From: Balanoglossus misakiensis
Lineage: Eukaryota; Hemichordata
Assembly: GCA_040954595.2 (NCBI GenBank)
Contig: CM082587.2
Span: forward strand, 7,502,001-7,566,000
Direction of reading: 5' to 3'
Length of the DNA stretch: 64,000 nucleotides
The position numbers and the translations under genes are program-made. Every line of letters starts with the position of its first letter. Positions within the stretch are counted from its first letter, which is position 1. Shown piece after piece: positions 1 to 13,026 of this stretch. The notes below the pieces were generated by a model that saw only the letters and a list, made by a program, of their open reading frames with translations, made no database searches and was not told where the DNA came from.

Positions 1-373
1 TTGGATACCAATTTTGTTAGCGCAGCGATCTCTGATCATTGGTTCAAAGACAATTATTTCTTGATCCGGTATGAAGACCTTTCTGATCGACCTGAGGAGT
101 TCGTTCCAAAATTATACGACTTTGTTGGGCTTCCCGTGCACCCGATAATACAGAAAAAAAATACTACAGCCCGAGAAGAAATTCGGCAATGGAGAAAAAT
201 GGAGAACAAAGTTGAGTTACGAAGAAGTAAAGATGATTCAAGACATTTGCCCCGCAAGAGTTCTACAGAGATTCGGCTACGTGGCGATACACAGCGAGGA
301 AGAATTAACAAATCTAAATACCAGCGTAGTTCTTCCGGTTTCAGCATTAGAAGACATGACTACTCTTATTTAA
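1..373 (+). CDS. Carbohydrate sulfotransferase, C-terminal part with a frame break
   Basis: The 3' end of a Golgi carbohydrate sulfotransferase (CHST1/3-like family), which transfers sulfate from PAPS to glycan chains. The 5' part lies outside the window. The first 65 codons (frame 1) contain IRYEDLSDRPEEF and KLYDFVGLPV, typical of the conserved C-terminal block, followed by QWRK. The rest of the family pattern (LSYEEVKMIQDIC, then LQRFGYVAIHSEEE) is read in frame 2 from about position 200 to the TAA at 371-373. The switch lies in the A run at 195-199, so there is one A too many for a continuous frame. Either this is a real frameshift in a decaying copy or an assembly error; the sequence cannot say which. 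If frame 1 is simply continued it ends at 393 with an unrelated tail. Family call is good; exact sugar specificity is unknown. Confidence 0.8.
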
Positions 374-443
374 TGACGTTGATATCGTCGTAAAATTAGA
401 AGACATGACTACTCTAATTTAATGACGTTGATATCGTCGTAAA
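346..443. repeat. 49-bp tandem duplication over the sulfotransferase stop codon
   Basis: Two copies of a 49-bp unit (346-394 and 395-443) lie head to tail and differ at very few bases. The first contains the sulfotransferase stop codon, so the second is a duplicated piece of the end of the coding sequence plus the start of the 3' UTR. Confidence 0.85.
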
Positions 444-3400
444 CAATTTTAATGGAACGATGCCAAAGAACTTTTGTTTCAAAATCACGCATCCCTTTTA
501 GCTCACGTGTGTACACATAATGAATGTACCGAATTTATTGAAACATGCTATAAATGATGATACGACAGGGATCTGACTGCATTGTGAGACATTTAACTGT
601 GTCATGTTAATTATGGATAATTTGAATATTTTACTAATATCTGAATCCCGAGTTCCTGCACCAAATGTAATTCAAATAGTCAGACAAACTGTTTCTACAT
701 CATCAATTATACTGTTTTTAAAACACTCTACCAGTTTTTAATCAATACAATGCAAATTTACATATTTAATGACTGTTCTGAACAGTGCTCTATTTCCGAA
801 AAAAAATGCACCAAATGTGTTGAAACTTGCTTCAGTTATTGATCTGACGCAGATTGAAGTCACCCATTTATCTTCAAAATTTATCGGCGTGGGTCGATCA
901 GGTTCCTCTTTGTTATAAACAAATTGGTGATGTATTCATTAATCCAACTGATTTATTCCCAATCTTGATATGGATGTCACACTCGATTTTGCTCCTACTT
1001 CATGTATATCAGCACACATTATTCACGTCAACTTTGCAAATCAGTCTCGCATGCCCTAGTGGGAGACGGGCAACCTTCGTAGAAAGTTAGATAAATCTCC
1101 AACCGAGAAATTCACATATGAAAGTTTCATTAAATCTCACTTCGATTACTACAACAACTTTCCGGTCTCTGCACTTTTGAAATTCATAAGCGGCAAACAA
1201 TTCCAAATTCAGCAGCTCCACCTGTCACCGGAATGAAACACGTGACCACATGTTATAACTCTATATCTCGCTGTTCGCGACGTTCACTGGTTCTCCGTTC
1301 AGCAGCGAATGCAAATTAAAAGTTGTGTGCATTAAATTTTAAATTCTAAGTGGGTTTGCACCACCTTATTTTGATGAACATGTGACTAGACGCACCACTG
1401 TTCACACCTAGCGCTTATACCACAAGGATTTATTCAGGGAACGTTTAGTAATAATTACTGTATATGATATAAACTGAATAAGTTTGTTGTCTGTCAACTC
1501 TTCTGTCTTTCTCTTACTGATACGATTCTAACCGGAACACTGAGGCTACTCTACACATTGGCACAGTATAATTATACGCATGATAAAATGCGCCCTCTTT
1601 TGGTGAACTGTTCCTACCGCCTGACCTCCTACCCTTGTGTTGATGTGTTGAATGTGTTCATTCATGTTTTTAATTTAACACTCAATGCACGTTCACACGT
1701 TTCCCCATATAAAAGCCATAGAGTACAAAACATGCACATATATTAATCTCGTGGGCCTGTTTATTTGGTACTCTAAGCCACGGTAACTCCTGTTCGATGA
1801 ATAAGTCAAAAAGAGAAGATGGCTGTCATTGCCTCATGGGAAAAAGCACAGCTGACAGCCTCCACTACTGAAACATTATAAATATTTATTCAACAGGACT
1901 ATGGTAAATAATAAAGTGAAAATTAACTCTGGGTTATCGTTTATTTTAAAGGCATCGTCACAATGGTACTTTTAATTCACACTGGAAAATTGTCATGTAG
2001 ATTCCTGACTAATAAGTTGCTTCATCATGCTGTACTGACATTGATTGGGTGCAACATAGATTAGTATACACCAAGCCGCCATTCTGACATGCCTATTTTC
2101 GACAAACTACATGTCGTACACCACTAAGCACTCCAAAACGACACATGCAATACACATGTATATGTTTCAATACAAAGTTCAAGTATCACGCTGGAGGTAT
2201 TTGCATCAGTCATCGTCCTGTCAAATTTTCAGAAACAAGGTACAGATGCGTTTTCGTGGAATAACAGCGTTTTGCAGCAAATGACATACGGCATGCATAC
2301 AGTACACGCAGTGAACACACGGGTCTTCTGGCCAAAGGACTGAAAATCGTTGGTCAGTGAATTCTTTCTGTGGAGCTCAAATCGCTTTAATTGCATCAGT
2401 AAAAGTTTACAGTTTTTTTTTCTTTTATGTATAACACCATCGTTCACACCGAAACAGGTAGTAGGAAAAGGGTATATCATTAATTATTTTTGTTAAAACT
2501 GCCATTTCTGAAGGCTGCCAATAACCTATATCGAAAATTTTAATTTCTCGTAAAAGCCGCCATACCTACATAGGAAAACCTCAACTTTCGAGTGTATATG
2601 CTGGCAGAAAACATCAGTTCAGTGTTTGAGGTGTGCATTGATTGTATATTTATATTCTGATCCACACTTCTTTGAAACTGATGCAGAAACAAAATATTTG
2701 CTGTGAAGAAGTTCAACATTCACCTCTGATGGCGCTTTACCACCTGTAAAGACTAGCTGTAACTATAGTAGTACATGTATAATGTTGTAACATCAAGTAC
2801 ATGTGCCGGTATCATAATTGTTTTTGAATAATGTCCAGCGATCTCAGGAATTTAAAACAAATGTTCCCATTCGCAACACTGCCAGTTCCGACGCCCTCAG
2901 CGAACGAAGTATAAAAAAACGTCTTTTTCGTGTTGCAGTTTCATGGCGTGAACGTCAGTCTATATTGATGCCACGTGGTCTTTTGTCCACGGTTTGTTTT
3001 TCATTAACGTCGAGGGGTTCCGACGCCCTCAGCGAACGCAGAATAAAAAAATCGTGTTCATTGATGTGAACGGGAAATGCACTCAGAGAACGGCCTACTA
3101 GCTTCTGCGTCACGTTTTCATCAGGAAAATATTCCCCTTTCCGATGACATCTTATGAGCCTACGGAATCGGATAACCATGCTCTATATCTGAGTAGTCCC
3201 CTCACAGGGAATTTAGGAGTCTTGTTGTTGTTGTTGTTGTTGTTTATGGGTAACGTGCACAGAGACGTTCTCCCTATAATCTCGAGGAAAGTGAGGTGGG
3301 GGCAATTGACGCAGCCACGTTCCGGTTGGTTGGTCCACAACAACCCCCAGGATGTTTCTGCCGACAAATAAATGAAAGAACACGTCATCTATAGCGTCTC

Positions 3401-3522
3401 AATTACTCCCTTGCTTTCTCTCCAGTGGCTATATATAATTCTATGCAAAACACGCAAAATTTGTCAAGTTGTTCACATATTATATGATCGCTGATTAGCC
3501 GCGAAACTCGCAAAGCGCGACC
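444..3522. other. Intergenic, no gene recognised
   Basis: Only short unsupported open frames are visible. There is an imperfect pair of about 35-bp repeats with the core CGACGCCCTCAGCGAACG at about 2888 and 3029, and a short TTG microsatellite near 3222-3244. No tRNA or conserved protein fragment was recognised. Confidence 0.5.
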
Positions 3523-6500
3523 ATGGCTTCCTCGAGAAGCTGTAAAACGATACAAGCTTGTCGTGGAATACCTTTGACGATAACCTTCATCGCCACATTC
3601 GTGATGTTGTCGACGACATTACTACAGCAAGCAGGTAAGACACAGTACTATTGGTTTCAGAAACTTTTAAATTCCTCAAAAGTGGAGCTAATAAATATTA
3701 TTTTGTTATTGTTCAATATAATGATTGTCACAAGAACACGATTTGATTTCCAGGTTGCATCGCCGTTTTCGGGCGGAAGTATCACCCTTCAGCCTACAAG
3801 TTTTGTAAGCGATTAGGTCTTCGCCTTGTTAAAGACGACAGCGAAAGAAGACACACAGCTATAGTAAACACTTTAGAGGAACGAGGCATCGCACACCACA
3901 GATTCTTGATAGATGGTCGGCTAACTGACAATGGAAGCGTAGTCACGACAAGCGACGGGGAAATTTTGACGCACAAGCCCTGGGATGCAGATTTTCCTAT
4001 TAGTGAAGGAACGTGTCTTCAGCTAGCGTGAGTTGAGCGGTTTCAAAATAATATGAAATATGAAAATTTATGTATTGTTGGTTATTATAATGTGGATTAA
4101 TTTGAAGCAATCACATAGCACGTGGAGAAGCACTCGATCTTTAAAAATTATCAATAAGGACAGACTTGACTGAACATTTGTAGATATCCAGATGGGCAAT
4201 TTCTTCAGAACACATTTTGAATTTCTGTTTCAATTGTGCACCCGTACCTCGATTTAAGTTTTCTCGGAAACTTCAATTGGCAACATTGAAATATGTCAAG
4301 AGTTGTCTCATCGTTACTCGTTGAACACAATATATTCTCTGCTAAATGTGGTACAATATTTGAATTCATTTGTCTATTTTCTTTACATTTTAAATCAAGT
4401 TCACCCAATTCTCCATTGTTTTCCGCGCGTAATCATTTTTAAGGGAAAGCGTCGTAAACGTTGACTGGCGTTAAATATACTTCATGAATTTTTAATTCCC
4501 AGAAATGGCAAGTGGAGAAATTACGAGTGTAATCGCGGCTATAGGGTTTTATGTGAAAACGCAAGTAAGTCATAGTTTAATGCAGTTCTTAAATTTACAT
4601 GGTTCATGGTGTTCATGGTGAATGATCTACCTATCTTTCGTTTATTCACTTTATATCAATTTTTTCTATGTATATGAAACAAACACCTTTTTAAAGGGAA
4701 AATTTTCTCTATTTTATGCTAACATCCATTAAATATTTACACCGGAACAATCAGTAACTCATACAATGTCCAGACATAGGTTGAAGAATAGCAATAGCTA
4801 TGTTTTTGAGCTATACGGTCACGGCATAAGATTGGATTTACGTCTGGCCGTATGCGAGATTTGTACCAGCCGCCATTTTGAATTCCGGCTCAGTTGCAAG
4901 CAGTGTAAAATCACCGTGTTGTTCATTTTGACAAGTGTTTTTACTCTCGTGTCTACAAGCGTATAAAACATAATTAATGGGAAAGAGGGCAGCGAGAGAG
5001 AAACTTTGTCTCTTTAAGTGGTATACAAACTGTATTTGGTTTAATTACGGAATACTTAGACAATTATCGGCGTGTGGTTTTTTTTGTCGTCGATTTCCTT
5101 GAATAAGGACGACGAAAAAAGGTGCCAAATCAAAGTAGACCTTTGTTTTACGGGATCCGAATGTTACGGGAAAGAAATGACGTTTTTATTTCATTTGCAG
5201 CTTCGTTCGACTTAACTACCACACTGACGAGGGGTTGGGTGGCTGCACGCCAGCTGTGTGAGAAGTTTGGTTTACGTCTTCTTACCGACACAACTAAATG
5301 TAAAGTCAAGCGGTCCTGTGGGTGCCATAAATGGGTGAGTGGCGTATGGATTGATGCCACCATCACGGCAAATGGCACTGTGAAGACTGCCAGCGGTTTG
5401 ATATTGGAACACACGCCTTTTGCTCCCAACCAGAACCTTGTCGTCGGATCGTGTATTTGCGTAAAGTGAGTCGCTGTCTGTTCACGCTATTTTCCACAAT
5501 GCCAGAACAGTGGTTTTCATTGCTTTGGTGACGTTAAAGGTATACCTGTTCAAATTTAGCTAGAGTTGACATGGCTGCACGCATAATGACTTTATTCAAT
5601 ATATTCAATAATGCAAGCTCTTGCCTTATGACCAACCTGACATCATTATAGCTCGGGTATGATCAAAATTATGCTCAAGCATTACCATTCAAAGTGCAGA
5701 TTCTCTCAAAGTCATGGTATTGCCCTCGCTAACATTGTGTTATTATTTACATACAGGTCTAAATGTGAATGGTTCACTGACGACTGTAATAAATTCAAAA
5801 CGGTTGTGTGCGAGGATAACAGTAAGTATTTTGACACATCAGCAGTATGGCTAGTAAATATTTATTTTCCTTTTTTTGCATAGGGGACAACCCCTGTAAC
5901 TCTGCCGTGCGCATACTTTCAATAACGTCACTTTATGGAACGTACACAAATACATACGAATGATAACTATAGTTATCCGCGTGGAAAAAAAAGTCCGGTG
6001 AAAATTTGCCAATGTTTGTATAAATGGACCATATTTTGATGATTCGACTGTACGTTGCATCTCGCGATAAATCTTGTATGAGATATTTTCCACGTTTCAT
6101 TAAGTATGCACAGGTTGAGAAATGCGTGACATTTTAATTGAATTATTTACCACCGTCGTAAGATGAAAAGAAAGAAATGAATTAATATTAATCTTGGTGC
6201 TTCAGGTAAACGGATAAATTAATCAAAAGTAGTGGTATTAATCCTCAATACGTTCCCGTCATAACCACTGGAGATATATGTATACTATTATGTTGGTTTC
6301 GGCATATTGTCTAGCAAACATATTTTTCTCCTGAGTGCACATTTGATATATGTTTAACACATTGTCTTTAATACCTCATTCACACCCAGTTTAAGAGAGA
6401 TCCGAAGTAGATCTTGATATGGTCACGTTTCTTACTCTCGAACTTCGCAAGTTCAAGAGTAAGTAGGCACACACTAATTAATGTATGGCGTTACTATTAC

Positions 6501-9500
6501 ATGTACTTAGGACTGTAAGTTATAAGATGAAAGGGAAAAGATTGGATTGATCGTGTTGCTAAAGGAAACGGATAAATTAAACAACAAGGATGTTGACAAC
6601 AGGGTTGACGTCACAAACTGGGGAGATTATGTAAAATACATTTGTTATGACACTATTCATACATATTTAGCATTCAGTGTTGAACATGTCTACTGAGGGA
6701 ACGTGTGATAAATCTCTGTGCTATTTGAAGTCAAGAGTGCCTTCGCAATTTAAAAATACATTTCATAATATTTTGCCACCTCTCCCGTCATGTCCACTTC
6801 AGATTTGCAAAATCCAGACGATGATTTGCTTCTGCTACAGGAGAGGTTGGTCGAGATAAGTGCCGATGAATTCAGAACAGCAGTTATGGTAAGAAAAGCG
6901 TCAATCATTTGAAAGTGATGTGAATGAAGTATATTGTATGCATTGTATAAATCCACAAGTAAGCGAAATGCACTTGTGCGTACATTTAAAATCCTCATGG
7001 GACAGGAGTATTTTATGACAACTAAAGTTATATACTAAATAATTCCACATAAATCTTGAAAGCTACAAACTAAATAATTGTGTATTCTTTTGCCAGGGTA
7101 ATAGTGTAATTGACAAGATAGACACTTTAACCTCTGACCTTTCAAATAAAATTGTCATATCTGAAGGAAGAGTTCTATTTGCAAAAGGTATTGTTGTATT
7201 TTGTTGTTTTAATCAAGGGGATTCTGTGCCAATCCGTATCCATCACAACACCGTCCGCATTCAATATCATCCAATGATGTAAATACGATTAGATAGTGGA
7301 CGTCAAATATGCTATGTGCGGCTTTGAGAAAAATCGAGAATTGGACAAGTCCTACTCAGTGTTAGATTTTACACTGAAATAGAAGTAGAAAGAAAGGACT
7401 CTATTGTCTCTTCATCATTTTCTCTTGTTCGTTATCTCTATTGGATATACAAGAAATGAAACTCTCATTATCCAAAGAGCATTGTTGAAATAGCCGAGAC
7501 AGACAGGCATGCAGACAGACAGACAGACAGACAGAGTGAGGAAGTTATAAATGTCAATTAATGATTACGTATTTCAGAAACACTGAATGTCATGCAAAAC
7601 GTGTTAGACAGAATGCAGTCCCTGATTGACCTAAATCCTAGCGAGAAGCTGAATACGGGGCAGACAAACCACCTGACAACGAAAACAACGAAAATATTCG
7701 ACCAGTTAGCAACGTTTCTACTGAAGGAGGCTAATTGTGGACATGGACCAGTTGTCGTGAAAACTTCTTCTCTTGTGCTGCATCTGGAAAAGGGCTTTGC
7801 GGAGGACTTGTGCAACGTCAATGTGATGCTTGGAGATGGAAGTGGGTTCATTATTCCACCAGCAGACAGTATGTTTCCACAATTGTCCCAGGACACAGTC
7901 TTGAACAGGATGGTTTGTATATACAATGTCGATAATAGGAAGAAAATATGACTGTTGTTTCCTGTCACACATTGCTCTATTCTGTTATACTGATATTTGT
8001 ATAACTCTTGGTCTTTAAGGCTCTGCCGCAAGTTAAATTAAATGCGACGTCCCCGGGGGCTTTCTGCCATCATGGGAATGGACTAGGCTGATATGTGTGT
8101 TGCATCAATGCACCTCTTGTCCATTTTTACAAAAAAAAATATCTTACTTATGGGGATCTTGGGTCTAATGTACGATTTTTGTTTTGTGTTCTCATACTGG
8201 AGGAATTAAAGTAGTATGTTTGTTTTCAGATTTTCCGTTTCGGTGGGAAACTCCACAGATTGGCAAATGGGACGCTTGGCTTCACAGGTGATATACTGTC
8301 CCTGGAATTCAGACATGAAAATGGTTGTGACATAAAAGGTTGGTTTTCACAAATACTATCATTGGTAGAACAACATGAAACAATAGCACCCGGCCGAGGT
8401 CGCGTATACTACGAGATACAGCCAATTCACGACAGGTGTGCACGAGACGCAGGCGAGTGCATTTATGGAGAGAATTGTGCTGTTGTATACCCATCCTCAG
8501 CGGGGGTTATTGCTAATATTTTATTTTAACTTCATTTTGTTTTTTTCTATACATTATTATTAATAAAACGTTAATTGCTAACATTGTGGATGTTAGCAAT
8601 TACTAATAAAACTCAATCACATTTCCAGATAAAATTGCGCCATTAAAACAAAAAAATGATACTTTCATGTTAACTACTGTACCCAGAAACCCAGAGATAA
8701 AATTACATTACTCGCTCACATTGTCAGCACGTTTAATATAAATCACAGAAGAATTTCATTTTCAGTGAAAAATGCTTTAGCAGACATTGGCGTATGGCTT
8801 GGTAATTACCAGATGCCACGAAATGACAGCGTCGTCTCGGGATGGTGGGTGAACAGTGAAGCAGTCACTCAATATGCACTGACAGTAACGGTAAACCTCA
8901 CACTTTATTTGAAATTATAATATACCCCATGCTAATACTGTGCCGTGATTCGCCAGAATCCGTCACGTGATAGGAAAATAGAATCGACTATGAACCGCTA
9001 GGGAAATAGCAGAAAAAATATAAACCGGTCACGTGACCAGCGTGAGTGCGCAGACTCGGTCACGTCAATCAGCGTCGCGTCGTCTGACACAATGGCCACC
9101 ACTGAAGATGTCGTCTGCCAATCTCAAGAGAAAATTGCATGATTTTCCCAGCTGTTAGCATGAGGTTTATTATAAAACACCTATAGCCTGGCCTATATTC
9201 GGGCCATAGCAGCCGTTTTTACCCCCTCGTGACTGTGAGTTACCAGAATCATTAGCCATTTACCAGAATCATTAGCTAATCATATTAGCATATGATTCTG
9301 GTAACTCACAGCCCCTCGGGTGTAATAAACGGCCGCTATGGCCCTCATGGCCAGGCAATAGGTGTTCACTATAAACCAAGTATTGAACGTTCTGCAATCT
9401 ACTATTTAACATTACCATTCATACCACCTTTAATAATGTAATGGGATAAATGTCATTGTGGTCTATACATATCTCCAGGGCATGAAGTTGTTGCCATAGT

Positions 9501-11291
9501 TCCCAGGAACTAGACACGATACCCTTAGGGGGTCCTATAGTAGAGTAGAAAGGCCACCTGGATAACTCTGCATTCCTTATAAACGACGTCGACAACTTTA
9601 TTCCGTAACCACAACTGACATATTTCACACAGTGAAACAAAACAAACATTCTAACTTTAACGCAATTTCTCAGTTTGAGAACACAGTGAGACAACGTATA
9701 ACTTGTCATTCGTACCATTGTATTATTATACCAACGCGTGTGATTCCTATTAGCTGTCCAGTAAGCTCGCACATACTCAAATTTCTTGTCATTATTTGCA
9801 GGTGGACACGGCCATAAATGTCAAGTTTCTTCAATTATAGTTCTTTCACCTAGAGTTTTGACACTCTGATAAAAAAATGTGTGAACGCCACTTTCAAAAT
9901 TAACACAGTGATATTATTACCTGACAAATTTCATTGTGTAGAATTTATTTTGTTGTAGGCACTATCGACTTTCTCTGCAATTCAAATCACGATGGAAGCA
10001 TCAGTACCTATCTTCGAGACAACTACAGCGTATGTTACACTGGAGAGACTTGACGCCGACGTTGGCAACAATTGTTTCCATTATGCAACCGAGTTGGTAT
10101 TTGCCAGGGGAACATCATCCTTATTTCTACCAGAAGCAAAGATTACCAAAACGGGCTTATATTACGTTGCCTTCAACATCTCAAGTGGTAAGCGTCTGTA
10201 TATCTATCTGTTTGATTCTCAGATTTAATGATTCTTGTGTTAAAACGACCGCAGATCAAAACATTTATGCCACGAATGTATGCTATTTAGAGGTTATACA
10301 CGGCAAGCGAGGGTATTTGGTTGCTTATAAATATTCATTATATTTATAAGACCTCACAGGTGAAAATTAGCATAATTGGCGGGAAATAATCACCGACCGA
10401 AACTGGATTCTGACTAATCATATTATAATTCAAGTTCTCCTATTTAAGAGCTCTGGATTCAATGCTAAGAGGTACTGACATAGCTAAGGGAATACACCTA
10501 AAAATAGCTTGATACTAATAGATAAATTACATGTACTTATTGAAGTACATCCAAGACGATTTAAGATGTAATAGGTGGATTAAATGGTTCTAGACCGTAA
10601 TTATCTTTTCCATCCATACAGCCTACGAGATTGACATCAAGGCTATCACTACTGAACACAGATGCATCTACTTCGTTGAGAATAATTGGCACAATGACGA
10701 CTGCAAGGTATAAAGCGTTGTTATTTTGTCTTATTGTACTCGACCTTAACAATGAGACTACTTTATTTGCTAATTCGGTTTGTCAAAACTCACTCTAAAT
10801 TCAAGATACAGTTTGCAGTTAAAAATATAACTGAGCATTTTTTAAACAGCAACGGTCACAGAATCAACCAATTTCAACTCCGAATAGTAGAATTTAAAAT
10901 CTCGTATTAGTTGTGCAAATAGTGATCTCGACATATGTGACAAGGCAGGTAGTTGTCTATATATCCTATTCGATTATTACTTAAACTGATTGTACCAATT
11001 TGGTTATTCTACCAATATGACTATACCGCCGCAATGGTGTGGTCCATACATCCACAGTCATAAAGCCTTTGGTCTCCATAATGTTGTTAAATGCAAATCA
11101 CATGCTCTTGTCAATAAACTGATAGCTATACAACAGTTCTTAATTGTTGTCAGCAAAAGATATGTTTATTTAAAGGCATGTTTAAATGAACGTGCTCAGT
11201 ATTTTTTATGAACATTTTGCAGGTGTCACCAAAATCCAACATCAATTCTACCCTGTGTTTGTGTAATCACCTGACTGCTTCACGGCAATAG
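3523..11291 (+). CDS. Polycystin/REJ-like ectodomain protein: two C-type lectin-like domains, GAIN-like region and GPS
   Basis: Exons: 3523-3634, 3754-4027, 4503-4564, 5201-5465, 5757-5821, 6803-6888, 7097-7187, 7578-7912, 8230-8437, 8766-8890, 9959-10187, 10622-10707, 11223-11291; they join in phase into 668 aa. Residues 1-37 are a hydrophobic leader. Residues about 38-149 are a C-type lectin-like fold (FLIDGR, then NGKWRNYECNRGYRVLCE); 150-259 are a second (GVWIDATI, then CEWFTDDC and VVCED). Both use the same split: a long exon, then a short exon with the last cysteine pair. Neither has an EPN or QPD calcium/sugar motif. Residues about 260-617 resemble the helical plus beta GAIN region of polycystin-1-like proteins. 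A GPS follows (NNWHNDDC at 638-645, CLCNHLTAS at 658-666), with a usable HL^T cleavage point, and the protein stops at SRQ. No PLAT domain or transmembrane helix was found downstream. Least certain are the exon 9 donor (GTGCAC) and the absence of extra small exons. Function is probably extracellular ligand binding. Confidence 0.75.
4691..5015. mobile_element. Degraded copy of the TTAA/AGGGAC MITE family
   Basis: In the intron between exons 3 and 4 of the first lectin/GPS gene. The right end (about 4970-5015) closely resembles the right end of the element at 41099-41445, with the terminal ACTTTGTCTCTTTAA. The left end near 4691 is a weak match (TTTAAAGGGA). Confidence 0.45.
5890..6100. repeat. 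Dispersed repeat, copy 1
   Basis: Shares blocks such as CATACGAATGATAA and AAATCTTGTATGAGAT, in the same order, with the reverse complement of 12590-12735, so it is a moderately decayed interspersed repeat present twice in opposite orientation. Confidence 0.55.
7500..7536. repeat. GACA microsatellite
   Basis: Short run of GACA/CAGA units in an intron. Similar short runs occur at about 14577-14594 and 30602-30625. Confidence 0.7.
9176..9366. mobile_element. Foldback MITE in an intron
   Basis: The left arm (AACACCTATAGCCTGGCC onward) and right arm (ending GGCCAGGCAATAGGTGTT) are inverted copies over roughly 80 bp, meeting at two direct copies of TTACCAGAATCATTAGC. It lies in the intron between exons 10 and 11 of the first lectin/GPS gene. 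No open frame. Confidence 0.7.
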
Positions 11292-11399
11292 TGAGAATCG
11301 TTTAATCTTATGGACGATGCCACGATTAGCGCAGGGGAGTCCGGTTGGTCCTAAGGGGTGACAATGCGAAGCGCATGCTGCAGAAGTTATGGTTTACTG

Positions 11400-11645
11400 T
11401 TCAAGATGTTTTCATTATATTAGATGTCTTTTCAATTAAATTTGAATGTTCAAGATGTTTCCATTATTTTAGATGTCTTTTCAAGTACATTTTATTATTC
11501 AAGATGTATTCATTATATTAGATGTCTTTTCAAGTACATTTAACTATTCAAGATGAATTCATTATATTAGATGTCCTTTCAAGTACATGTACATTTGACT
11601 GTTCAAGATATTTTCATTATTTTTGATGTCTTTTCAAATACGTAT
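11400..11645. repeat. Minisatellite, five units of 49-55 bp
   Basis: Units start at 11400, 11449, 11498, 11547 and 11602, each beginning with TTCAAGAT and containing AGATGTC(T/C)TTTCAA. It begins about 108 bp after the stop codon of the first lectin/GPS gene. An ATTAAA at 11435-11440 could be that gene's polyadenylation signal, but this is weak. Confidence 0.85.
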
Positions 11646-12589
11646 CATTGAAAGTATCCATTTTGTCGTCAATTGTAGCATATAGTTAATATGTTTTGCA
11701 CCAGGTATTTTATTGATACAATGTATAATAATGGAAAAGCCTTGTAGTGAGGCTAGCCATGGGCACACTTATGATGACTCTTACGATGATAAGCAATACT
11801 TGTACTTGCAAAATTTCTGTAAAATGTATATTGCTTGATTGGATAGGTTAAAGGCCTTTTCCTCGATCCCAGGGCAGTACAATGAAGGCAAACAAGAAAG
11901 CCTTTGTGTTAGCATGTAACTGTTTATTGGAAACAAAAGATTTGACCAACTGTTGAGAAGGGCCTTTAAAATCGTTTGAAAAATTTGTGTATAATCTACA
12001 TAGTGGCAGACGATCGAATTTTGGAATGTGGATATGGGGGGAATGAATAATGTCGTATTTTGGGTAGATTTTGCAGATATTTTCTTACCAATTGTACTGC
12101 ATGTTTTGAATTCATAGGCATTTATCAGCACACCCACCATCTCCCTCGTCAGAAGTCATCTAAATAATGCAAGTGTGAAATACAGATGATGTGAGTCGCG
12201 GTAAACTAATGCAAATTTTATTTCTAGAATTGCAAAGTTTGAGAATAAGAATGCGACCATGAATAAATTAAAGCCACTCTCCAACTTTAAGCTATACCCC
12301 CGAGCTTCTTAGCAGTGGTTTAACCTCTGGGAAACTGCATTGTAACATTATCATTAATGTAGACAGGGCTCAAAGGCAAGGCATTAAACATATATCAATT
12401 GTACACGCAAGAGAAATGTACATGTATGTTTGCAAGAAAATACGCCGAATTTCTACAAATTGTGTCCAACTGATGTTTTATGCATATATCTCCACTGGTT
12501 ATCGCATGGACACTTTAATGATTAATCTATCTATTTATCGGACGCAACAAGTTATTCTTCTTTATCTTACGGCAGTCATAAATACATAA

Positions 12590-12735
12590 ATAGAAATGTC
12601 ACATTTTTAAAATCTCATACAAGATTCATCGCAAGATGCACGCTCGAATAATCCACGTGGATACATTTATTTATCATTCGTATGCATTTGTCTACATTCC
12701 ATATTATATTAAAAGTATGCACACTACAGGGCTAC
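12590..12735. repeat. Dispersed repeat, copy 2 (inverted relative to 5890-6100)
   Basis: The reverse complement matches 5890-6100 in several ordered blocks, including TTTATCATTCGTATG and ATCTCATACAAGATT as read on the plus strand. No coding potential. Confidence 0.55.
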
Positions 12736-13026
12736 ACAGGTGGTCGAATATACAAGAAAGAGAAAACGTATGAACTACAGACTTTGTGCTGATGTCTCAA
12801 GAAAACTTAATCTTATCCTCGCGATTAGATTTTTTTTATTACAGTCGCCACCAAACTGTTCTTATTTCTCAATAACACACATTTTTAAAGAATAAATGTT
12901 AAAAACTTTTGAAGTATTTAATTGTTAATTTAATTATTATACGACAAATAGAGCTATTATATTCCAGAAACAATTTTTCTCCGAGTCTGAGAGCTTTTTT
13001 TTCTTCTGGTGTAATATAATTTAGCG

